Below, one piece after another: positions 16,736 to 23,342 of a stretch of DNA of 30,927 nucleotides. A program made the translations under genes and the position numbers. How positions within the stretch are numbered: the stretch's first letter is position 1; each line of letters opens with the position of its first letter. The notes below the pieces were generated by a model, which saw only the letters and a list, made by a program, of their open reading frames with translations, was not told the DNA's origin and did not search any database. Origin of the DNA: JAAZMA01 sp964564325 (lineage in GTDB: Bacteria; Bacillota; Clostridia; Tissierellales; Tepidimicrobiaceae); assembly GCA_964564325.1 (NCBI GenBank), contig CAZMBD010000010.1, positions 1 through 30,927 on the forward strand, in the 5' to 3' direction.

Positions 16736-17407
16736 ATGGAAAACGATAATTTGAATTCATATGAAGAAATTTTTACGAAGAAAATAATAAAAACAGGTAA
16801 ATTGACATTATTAGGCGCAGTTCCATTATGTTTACTACCTGCCATATATCTTTGGATTAGATATGGAGCGATTCCACCAGCTAAGACCATATTTACTGCT
16901 TGGTTTATGATTGCATCTATATATGGAGTTGAATATTTTGCCACTCCAATTTCTTATTTTCCAATCTTAGGAATGTCAGGAACATATATGTCCTTCCTAT
17001 CTGGTAATATTGCCAATGTAAGGGTACCTTGTGCCGTAGTTGCCCAAGAAGTTATCGGGGCAGAACCAGGAACAAATGAAGGTGAATTAGTAGCTACATT
17101 AGGTATAGCAGGATCCATAATAACAAATTTAATAGTAGTAACAATTGCTGCTTTAGCAGGAAATGCATTAATTTCATATTTTCCACCTGTAATAATAAAA
17201 GCCTTCGATTACGTATTGCCAGCAATCTTTGGCGCACTATTCTCTTTATTCGCTGTAAAATATCCAAAGTACGGAGTTTTTGGAATGTTAATTTCAGCAG
17301 TTTTAGTTATAGGTATAGGAATATTACCAACTTGGCTAGTTGTACCACTATGCTCCTTTAGTACCATTGGATTTGCAATATATTCATATAAACATAAAAA
17401 AGCATAA
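16736..17407 (+). CDS. Multispanning membrane protein, partner of the DUF5058-like protein
   Basis: A 223-residue hydrophobic protein with five or six membrane segments (~22-40, ~48-70, ~115-145, ~150-175, ~183-200, ~203-218). The segment ISYFPILGMSGTYMSFLSGN (~66-85) followed by VRVPCAVVAQE (~88-98) and an acidic loop EPGTNEGELVA looks like a substrate or coupling region; the repeated GxxG spacing recalls ion-channel or carrier packing. No family is recognised. AAGGAGGG stands before the ATG and only 12 nt separate it from the previous gene, so the two are very likely made together as one complex. The palindromic repeat at 17427-17473 follows as terminator. Confidence 0.72.
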   Translation: MENDNLNSYEEIFTKKIIKTGKLTLLGAVPLCLLPAIYLWIRYGAIPPAKTIFTAWFMIASIYGVEYFATPISYFPILGMSGTYMSFLSGNIANVRVPCAVVAQEVIGAEPGTNEGELVATLGIAGSIITNLIVVTIAALAGNALISYFPPVIIKAFDYVLPAIFGALFSLFAVKYPKYGVFGMLISAVLVIGIGILPTWLVVPLCSFSTIGFAIYSYKHKKA

Positions 17408-17426
17408 TCATTGATAAAACTTTCAC

Positions 17427-17473
17427 AAATAACTTACAAAAAGAGGGACAGTCCCCCAAATTGTAAGTTATTT
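17427..17473 (+). repeat. Long palindrome, copy 2 (probable terminator)
   Basis: The outer 13 bp (17427-17439 with 17461-17473) are identical to copy 1 at 13359-13407, and the centre keeps GGGACAGTCCC, but the left inner arm has diverged. It is followed by TTTATTTT-rich sequence and so can end the hydrolase-transporter transcript. Both copies have the same orientation judged from the CAG loop. Confidence 0.8.
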
Positions 17474-17544
17474 TTATTTTAATGAAAATTTGCTTGAGTT
17501 GTAGTATTATTATATTAGAATGAAAAATTTTAAGGGATGATAGT

Positions 17545-19305
17545 ATGGAATTATCTAGAATAAAAAAATCTACTCAAGAAGTGGCAGAGGCTATAGCTGC
17601 AGTATTGGATGTAGATGTTACTATAATCGATAAAAATATGTATAGGGTGGCAGCTACAGGTAAGTATAGAGAACAAATAGGGGAAAGACTTCCTGAAAAC
17701 TGTTCTTTTGAAATGATAGCTAGAAGAGGAAAGCCAGAATTTATAGATAGTCCAAATTTTAGCCCAAAATGTGTGGATTGCAAGATAAGAGGTAGTTGTA
17801 GGGAATTGGCTTCTTTAGGCTATCCTATAATTGATAGGGGAGAATTATTAGGAGTTATAGGAGTGCTGGCATTTGATTTAGAACAAAAACAAAAAATTCA
17901 TAGAGAATATGAGTCTTTACTTGTATTTTTAAATAGACTTGGGAATTTATTGGCTGGGAATTTAAATTATACTGAAACTATAACTAAATTGACTATACAA
18001 GACAAAATGACCAATATGATTATAAATGAAATAGATAATGGAATTATTCTAACTGATAATTGTGGAAAAATAAAAGTTATAAATTCTGAAGTGGAAAAAT
18101 CTTTTGTAAAAAACAAAGAAGATCTAATAGGGAAAAGTATATATGAAATTATACCCAATATAGAATTAGATAAAAAACAAGATTTTTATACAGAAAAAAA
18201 AGTAGAAGTAAATAGAAAAAAGAAATCTTTTATGATAAAAAATATTCCTGTCATTATGGAAGATGAAAAAGTAAGCAATATAATAAAATTAAATGAAACT
18301 ACAAATGTAGTAAAAAGTGCATATATGCTAATAGAAGGGAAAAATAGAATAAATTTTGAAGATATTTTAGGTGATAGCCAAAAAATAAGAGAAGCTAAAA
18401 AATTAGCTAAAAGCGTAGCAAAAACTGATTCAGCTGTACTCCTTAGAGGAGAAAGTGGAACTGGAAAGGATTTATTTGCTAGGGCAATTCACAATAGTAG
18501 TGATAGAAAAGATGCACCATTTATTGCAATTAACTGTGCTTCTATTCCTGACACATTATTGGAAAGTGAATTATTTGGATATGATGAAGGAGCATTTACA
18601 GGAGCCAAAAAAGAAGGTCATATAGGTAAATTTGAATTAGCTAATGGTGGGACTTTGTTTTTAGATGAAATAGGAGATATGCCTCTTAGACTACAGTCCA
18701 AAATACTACGAGTGCTACAAGAGCAAAAATTCATGAGAGTAGGTGGTCAAGAAGTTATTTCAGTAAATTTTAGACTAATAACTGCCACCAATAAAAACTT
18801 AGAACAGATGATAATGGAAAATAAATTTAGAGAAGATCTATACTATAGAATAAATGTAATACCTATCCATATCCCAGCATTAAGAGAAAGAGAAGGAGAT
18901 ATAGAGATATTAACTAATCATCTAATGGAAAGGTATTGTGATAAATTATGTATATGCAAAAAAGAAATTTCAATAGAAATAAAAAAGGTTTTAAATGACT
19001 ATAATTGGCCAGGAAATATTAGAGAATTAGAAAATATCATAGAGTATTTGGTAAATACAGTAGAAGGGGATATAATTAAATATACTGATTTACCCTACAA
19101 TATAAAGGAACACATTTCCAACAATGAAAGAAATTTAAATAAATATAAAAATTTAAATGAAATGCTAGATGACTATGAAAAACAAATCTTAAAGGAATAT
19201 TTAAATAAATATGGAAGTACTACAAAAGATAAGCAAAAAATTGCAGAGGATCTAGGCATAGATTTATCTACATTATACAGAAAACTAGGTAAATACGATT
19301 TGTAA
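17545..19305 (+). CDS. Sigma-54-dependent activator with cysteine-bearing sensor and PAS domains
   Basis: A 586-residue enhancer-binding protein. Residues 1-145 form a GAF-like sensor with C53 and the cluster C76-x2-C79-x5-C85 (PKCVDCKIRGSC), a likely metal, Fe-S or thiol-redox site. A PAS-like domain spans ~155-265. The AAA+ domain has Walker A GESGTGKD (302-309), the canonical GAFTGA loop (349-354), Walker B GGTLFLDE (368-375); a Fis-type helix-turn-helix ends the protein. AAGGGATG precedes the ATG. Next comes a three-site operator and a sigma-54 promoter driving a cysteine desulfidase-like gene, so this looks like a CdsR-type regulator of cysteine breakdown as described in Clostridioides difficile (functional analogy inferred from context). 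Confidence 0.9.
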   Translation: MELSRIKKSTQEVAEAIAAVLDVDVTIIDKNMYRVAATGKYREQIGERLPENCSFEMIARRGKPEFIDSPNFSPKCVDCKIRGSCRELASLGYPIIDRGELLGVIGVLAFDLEQKQKIHREYESLLVFLNRLGNLLAGNLNYTETITKLTIQDKMTNMIINEIDNGIILTDNCGKIKVINSEVEKSFVKNKEDLIGKSIYEIIPNIELDKKQDFYTEKKVEVNRKKKSFMIKNIPVIMEDEKVSNIIKLNETTNVVKSAYMLIEGKNRINFEDILGDSQKIREAKKLAKSVAKTDSAVLLRGESGTGKDLFARAIHNSSDRKDAPFIAINCASIPDTLLESELFGYDEGAFTGAKKEGHIGKFELANGGTLFLDEIGDMPLRLQSKILRVLQEQKFMRVGGQEVISVNFRLITATNKNLEQMIMENKFREDLYYRINVIPIHIPALREREGDIEILTNHLMERYCDKLCICKKEISIEIKKVLNDYNWPGNIRELENIIEYLVNTVEGDIIKYTDLPYNIKEHISNNERNLNKYKNLNEMLDDYEKQILKEYLNKYGSTTKDKQKIAEDLGIDLSTLYRKLGKYDL

Positions 19306-19313
19306 TAAAAAAA

Positions 19314-19427
19314 TTCGCATCTTTGCAAATAAATTTTGCGTTATTGCGAAAATATAAAATATCTATAGAATCTATCTTATAGATAAGATTTCCTAATACC
19401 TATTTGAGCAATTCGCAAAAATGCGAA
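19314..19427. promoter_or_regulatory. Three activator-binding palindromes (UAS) of the second sigma-54 unit
   Basis: TTCGCATCTTTGCAAA at 19314-19329, TTTGCGTTATTGCGAA at 19335-19350, and the perfect TTCGCAAAAATGCGAA at 19412-19427. The shared form is TTCGCA-N4-TGCGAA. The first two are 21 bp apart centre to centre, two helical turns. They lie 75-190 bp upstream of the -24 element. Confidence 0.82.
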
Positions 19428-19452
19428 AAAACAATTTTAAATCTGGAAAATA

Positions 19453-19490
19453 AAAAAGCTAAATGGCTAAAATAAGCCCTTTAGCTTTTT
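19453..19490 (+). terminator. Terminator between operators and sigma-54 promoter
   Basis: AAAAAGCTAAA (19453-19463) pairs with TTTAGCTTTTT (19480-19490), extended by GGCT/AGCC inside. It ends transcription of the activator gene and shields the sigma-54 promoter just downstream from read-through. Confidence 0.78.
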
Positions 19491-19497
19491 ATTAGTT

Positions 19498-19514
19498 TTG
19501 GCATAAATATTGCA
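19498..19514 (+). promoter_or_regulatory. Sigma-54 (-24/-12) promoter of the cysteine desulfidase-like gene
   Basis: TTGGCATAAATATTGCA has GG at 19500-19501 and GC at 19512-19513, 12 bp apart, matching the -24/-12 consensus. Confidence 0.88.
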
Positions 19515-19557
19515 TTTTATAGTTGTAGATAAATTCTTGAAAGAAGGGTGCAAAATT

Positions 19558-20835
19558 ATGTTAAAAACAGATAATATGAATAAATTATTGGAAATAGTAA
19601 AGAAAGAAACTATACCAGCATTAGGATGCACAGAACCTGTTGCTGTGGCTTATGCAGTGTCTGTTGCTAATAAATATTTAGATGAGGAAATGGAAAGTTT
19701 AGACATAAAGGTAAGTAAAAATATATTTAAGAATGGCAAATCAGTTATAATTCCAAATACAGGTGAAAGAGGACTAGACTTAGCAGGAGGGTTAGGAGCT
19801 GTATGTGGAAATCCAGAAGAAGGATTAATGGTATTAAAGGATGTAGATAAAGATTCTATCCACAAGGTTCACAATATTATAGATGAAGATAAAATAAATG
19901 TAGACTATATCAAAGATTCTCCAGATGTATATGTAGAAGTATTAGCCAAAAGTGAAGATAAAAATGTTAGGGTAATATTAAAGGATAGCCACAATCATAT
20001 AGATACTGTGGAAGTAAATGGAGAATTAGTTTATAATAATGCATTTGAAAAAGAAAAAACACAGGATGTATTTTTAAAGGAAATATCTTTTGAAGAAATT
20101 AAAGATATTATAGAAACAGTGCCAATAGAGGAATTAGCCTTTATAGAAGATGGAATTAAAATGAATAAAAAAGCTGCAGATTTGGGTACAGCAGAAAGAA
20201 AGGGCATGGGAATAGGTTTTGCATTAAAGAAATTATCAGAAGAAGGCAAATTAAATTTAAACGGAGCTACTAAAGCTAGAATTTTAACAGCTGCAGCTGC
20301 AGATACTAGAATGGGTGGAGAAACTTGCCCAATAATGACCAGCGCAGGCAGTGGAAATCAAGGCTTAGGAGTAGTTTTACCTATAATGGTAATTGCTGAA
20401 GAAAATAATATAGAAAAAGAAAAATTAATCAGAGCAATATTTTTTGCCCATATTATAAATAAATATGTAAAGCTTTTTACTGGCAAACTATCATATATGT
20501 GTGGATGTGGTATAGCGGCAGGAGTTGGTGCTAGTGCAGGTATTTCATGGATGCTTGGGGGCAATTTAAAACAGATTAGTGGAGCTTGTAACAATATGTT
20601 GGCAAATCTTTCTGGTATGGTTTGCGATGGAGCTAAGGAAACTTGTGCATTAAAATTATCCACATCTGCGGAAGAAGCAGTAATTTCCGCCTATTTAGCA
20701 AATGAAAATATAATGCCAGAACAAAATATTGGAGTAGTAGGAAAAACCATAGAAGAAACTATTAGGAATATAGGCGAATTGTGCAAAGCAGGTTTACCTT
20801 CAATGGATTCAGCAATAATTGACATTATAGATTAA
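19558..20835 (+). CDS. cyuA: L-cysteine desulfidase-like Fe-S enzyme (UPF0597/CyuA family)
   Basis: A 425-residue cytosolic enzyme of the serine dehydratase alpha-chain-like family. Conserved features are CTEPVA (C24), GGETCPIMTSAGSGNQG (C257), MCGCGIAAGVGASAG (C315, C317) and CNNMLANLSGMVCDGAKETC (C344, C356, C363), a cysteine set suited to an oxygen-labile [4Fe-4S] cluster. Characterised relatives split L-cysteine to pyruvate, ammonia and sulfide; serine or threonine dehydration is a less likely alternative. ATG 19558 follows AAGAAGGG; a frame beginning with TTG at 19510 would start within the sigma-54 promoter and is rejected. Expression should require sigma-54 and the preceding activator. 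Confidence 0.85.
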   Translation: MLKTDNMNKLLEIVKKETIPALGCTEPVAVAYAVSVANKYLDEEMESLDIKVSKNIFKNGKSVIIPNTGERGLDLAGGLGAVCGNPEEGLMVLKDVDKDSIHKVHNIIDEDKINVDYIKDSPDVYVEVLAKSEDKNVRVILKDSHNHIDTVEVNGELVYNNAFEKEKTQDVFLKEISFEEIKDIIETVPIEELAFIEDGIKMNKKAADLGTAERKGMGIGFALKKLSEEGKLNLNGATKARILTAAAADTRMGGETCPIMTSAGSGNQGLGVVLPIMVIAEENNIEKEKLIRAIFFAHIINKYVKLFTGKLSYMCGCGIAAGVGASAGISWMLGGNLKQISGACNNMLANLSGMVCDGAKETCALKLSTSAEEAVISAYLANENIMPEQNIGVVGKTIEETIRNIGELCKAGLPSMDSAIIDIID

Positions 20836-20870
20836 AACAAATAGCCCAAATTTTGGGCTATTTGTTTTTT
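20834..20870 (+). terminator. Terminator after the cysteine desulfidase-like gene
   Basis: AAAACAAATAGCCC (20834-20847) pairs with GGGCTATTTGTTTT (20855-20868) and a T-run follows. The stem overlaps the stop codon region. Confidence 0.85.
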
Positions 20871-20874
20871 ATCT

Positions 20875-20902
20875 TTGGAATACTATATATATGTGATAGA
20901 AT
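20875..20902 (+). promoter_or_regulatory. Candidate sigma-A promoter of cvfB
   Basis: TTGGAA (20875-20880), 16-bp spacer, TAGAAT (20897-20902), directly after the preceding terminator. Confidence 0.5.
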
Positions 20903-20935
20903 TAAATAAGAATAATAAATTGAAGAGGTGCAAAA

Positions 20936-21775
20936 ATGATAGAACTTGGTAGAATGCAAAAATTAGAAGTAAAGAGAGATACATCCGTAGGAGCATTTTT
21001 AAATGTAGAGGATAGCAAAGAAAGTGATAAGGATGTATTATTACCTAAAAAGGAGGTTCCAGAAGGTACAGAGGTAGGGGATATTTTAGAGGTATTTATT
21101 TATAGAGATTTTAAAGAGAGATTAATTGCTACAATCAGAAGACCAAAAGTAGTATTAGGAGAAGTAGGACTTTTAAAAGTAGTGGATATTACAAAAATAG
21201 GTGCTTTTTTAGATTGGGGTTTGGAAAAAGATTTATTTTTACCTTTCAAAGAACAATCTATGAAATTAGAAAAGGGAAGAGAATACTTAATTGGATTATA
21301 TATAGATAAATCTGATAGATTATGTGGCACTATGAAAATCAAAGATTTCTTAGAATCTGATTCTCCATATAAGGAAGGAGATTGGGTAAAGGGAACTATT
21401 TATAGTATAAATGATGAATTTGGAGCTTTTGTAGCAGTAGACAATAAATACGAGGGATTAATCCCTAAAAAAGAATTAATAGGTGTCTATGTACCGGGAG
21501 AAGTGGTAGATTTAAGGGTGACCAATGTAAAGGAAGATGGAAAATTAGATCTCAGTTTAAGAGATAAATTCTATATAGAAATAGATGATGATGCAGAATA
21601 TATTTTAAATAAGCTTGAAGAAAAAGGTGGAGTTTTAATGTTAAATGACTATAGCTCCCCAAAGATTATTAGAAAAGAATTAAATATGAGTAAATCTGCA
21701 TTTAAAAGAGCAGTGGGAAGACTTCTAAAAATGGAAAAGATAGAATTTATCGAAGATGGAATAAAACTGCGATAA
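20936..21775 (+). CDS. cvfB: S1-like RNA-binding protein, CvfB family
   Basis: A 279-residue protein built of tandem S1/OB-fold modules and a C-terminal winged helix, the CvfB (YitL) layout. S1-type strands are seen at ~3-60, at ~70-130 (GLLKVVDITKIGAFLDWGLEKDLFLP), and at ~145-205 (EGDWVKGTIYSINDEFGAFVAVDNKYEGLIP), then the winged helix (~225-279; SPKIIRKELNMSKSAFKRAVGRLLK). Family members bind RNA and influence virulence and post-transcriptional regulation in Gram-positives. GAAGAGGTG precedes the ATG. It stands alone between its own promoter and the NfeD/SPFH pair. Confidence 0.88.
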   Translation: MIELGRMQKLEVKRDTSVGAFLNVEDSKESDKDVLLPKKEVPEGTEVGDILEVFIYRDFKERLIATIRRPKVVLGEVGLLKVVDITKIGAFLDWGLEKDLFLPFKEQSMKLEKGREYLIGLYIDKSDRLCGTMKIKDFLESDSPYKEGDWVKGTIYSINDEFGAFVAVDNKYEGLIPKKELIGVYVPGEVVDLRVTNVKEDGKLDLSLRDKFYIEIDDDAEYILNKLEEKGGVLMLNDYSSPKIIRKELNMSKSAFKRAVGRLLKMEKIEFIEDGIKLR

Positions 21776-21811
21776 TTATTATTCTAAATCTTAGGGAGGC
21801 ATCATAAAAAA

Positions 21812-21840
21812 TTGGGTATATATTAAATATACATTATATA
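21812..21840 (+). promoter_or_regulatory. Candidate sigma-A promoter of the NfeD-SPFH pair
   Basis: TTGGGT (21812-21817), 17-bp spacer, TATATA (21835-21840). The predicted transcript would begin near 21848, almost at the ribosome binding sequence. Confidence 0.45.
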
Positions 21841-21855
21841 ATTATTATAAAGGGG

Positions 21856-22293
21856 GTGTTTATTATTCACTGGTTAATAATATTTATAGTAACTCTTATT
21901 ATTGAAATATCTACTTTGTCCTTGGTAAGCATATGGTTTTCTGCTGGTGCATTGGTAGCAATTCTTTTAGATTATTTTGGAGTTTTATTGACAGGACAAA
22001 TAATTGGATTTATTCTTACTTCTGTATTAACTTTTCTAATATTTAGACCACTTTTAATGAAATCTATTAAATCTACTAAAGTTAAAACCAATGCAGATAG
22101 ATTAATAGGAAAAACTGGTGAAGTAGTAAAAGAAATAACTTCTCTATCTCCAGGTCAAGTAAAGATAAATGGACAAACTTGGGCTGGGAAATCTCAAGAT
22201 GGTGTAACCCTTAAAGAGGGTGCATTAGTGGAAGTTATGGATATTGAAGGTGTAAAATTAGTAGTTGTAGAAAAAGAGAGGGGGACTGTATAA
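21856..22293 (+). CDS. NfeD-family membrane protein (short form)
   Basis: A ~145-residue protein with two or three N-terminal membrane helices (~3-70) and a C-terminal OB-fold domain (~85-145; GKTGEVVKEITSLSPGQVKINGQTW is split across its strands). Short NfeD proteins are partners of SPFH proteins in membrane microdomains, and the next gene is such a partner, overlapping by 1 nt (TAATG). The start is uncertain: the GTG at 21856 lies inside the sequence AAAGGGGGTG that looks like the ribosome site itself, while no ATG follows in frame; an ATT at 21862 or 21865 would have normal spacing. The 5' end given is the GTG. Confidence 0.83.
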   Translation: MFIIHWLIIFIVTLIIEISTLSLVSIWFSAGALVAILLDYFGVLLTGQIIGFILTSVLTFLIFRPLLMKSIKSTKVKTNADRLIGKTGEVVKEITSLSPGQVKINGQTWAGKSQDGVTLKEGALVEVMDIEGVKLVVVEKERGTV

Positions 22294-23183
22294 TGTGGGG
22301 TTTCATAATTGTATTAATAATTGTATTGATAGGAATAATATCAAATATTAGAGTAGTACCACAGGCAACAGCTTTTGTAATAGAAAGATTAGGTGCTTAT
22401 AAAACTACATGGGATGTAGGATTACATGTTAAGGTACCTTTTATAGAAAGAATATCGTGTAAAGTTAGTTTAAAGGAACAAGTGGTAGATTTTCCACCAC
22501 AACCAGTGATTACAAAGGATAATGTGACTATGCAAATTGATACGGTGGTATATTTTAGTATTACTGATCCTAAATTGTATACCTATGGAGTCAATAATCC
22601 ACTAATGGCTATAGAAAATTTAACAGCCACAACTCTAAGAAATATAATAGGGGATTTGGAATTAGATGAAACTTTAACCTCAAGAGATGTAATCAATACT
22701 GAATTAAGATCTGTATTGGACGAAGCAACAGATCCATGGGGTATTAGAATCAGTAGAGTGGAACTTAAAAATATTATTCCACCAAAAGAAATTCAAGATG
22801 CCATGGAAAAACAAATGAAAGCAGAAAGAGAAAGAAGAGAAAAGATACTCATAGCAGAAGGAGAAAAAACCTCAGCAATACTTATAGCAGAAGGAAATAA
22901 AGAATCTGCAATACTAAATGCAGAGGCTAAAAAAGAAGCAGCTATAAGGGAAGCAGAAGGAAATGCTCAAGCTATACTAAAAGTACAAGAAGCAACAGCA
23001 GAAGGACTTAGGATGCTTAAAAATGCAGGAGTAGATGATAAAGTAATATCCTTAAAAAGCTTAGAGACTTTTGCTAAAGTAGCAGATGGTAAATCCACAA
23101 AGATTATCATACCTTCAGAAATTCAAAATATGGCTGGACTTATAACTTCTATAAAAGAAATAGCAGATGATGATGAAGATTAA
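22293..23183 (+). CDS. SPFH/band 7 protein (slipin/QmcA-like)
   Basis: A 296-residue membrane-associated scaffold protein. One N-terminal membrane helix (~2-20) is followed by the SPFH domain (~20-185; VPQATAFVIERLGAY, then GLHVKVPFIERI and DPWGIRISRVELKNI) and an Ala/Glu-rich coiled coil (~185-235) with repeated AEGxKxSAIL units. Such proteins oligomerise into flotillin-like membrane domains and are often paired with NfeD, as here. The ATG overlaps the NfeD stop codon and follows GAGAGGGGG, indicating coupled translation. A short acidic tail ends the protein. Confidence 0.92.
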   Translation: MWGFIIVLIIVLIGIISNIRVVPQATAFVIERLGAYKTTWDVGLHVKVPFIERISCKVSLKEQVVDFPPQPVITKDNVTMQIDTVVYFSITDPKLYTYGVNNPLMAIENLTATTLRNIIGDLELDETLTSRDVINTELRSVLDEATDPWGIRISRVELKNIIPPKEIQDAMEKQMKAERERREKILIAEGEKTSAILIAEGNKESAILNAEAKKEAAIREAEGNAQAILKVQEATAEGLRMLKNAGVDDKVISLKSLETFAKVADGKSTKIIIPSEIQNMAGLITSIKEIADDDED

Positions 23184-23219
23184 TTAAAAAATATTTAGAG
23201 ATTCTTCGCTAACATTCAG

Positions 23220-23255
23220 AATAAGACAGTGGAACCGTCCCCTGTCTTATTTTAT
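23220..23255 (+). terminator. Hairpin element with GGGGACGGTT core, probable terminator
   Basis: AATAAGACAG (23220-23229) pairs with CTGTCTTATT (23242-23251), with TGGAACCGTCCC between, and T-rich sequence follows. The complement carries GGGGACGGTTCC, the same core as the element at 29268-29287. Confidence 0.7.
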
Positions 23256-23274
23256 ATTTCGAGTATCTAAGGAC

Positions 23275-23303
23275 TTTATTATTTATCTCAATAGTGATAT
23301 AAT
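23275..23303 (+). promoter_or_regulatory. Candidate extended -10 promoter of the MATE gene
   Basis: TGATATAAT gives an extended -10 element (TATAAT at 23298-23303); the -35 position (23275-23280, TTTATT) is weak with 17-bp spacing. Confidence 0.5.
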
Positions 23304-23342
23304 ACATAATACAATTTATAAATAGTTAAAGGTGGGATGTTA

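Noticed and set aside
13359..17473. Composite transposon or integron bounded by the palindromes
   Set aside because: No transposase, integrase or target-site duplication is visible; only the weaker claim of matching borders is kept.
19510..19557. N-terminal extension of the cysteine desulfidase-like protein from TTG 19510
   Set aside because: It begins inside the -12 element of the sigma-54 promoter; ATG 19558 has a ribosome site.
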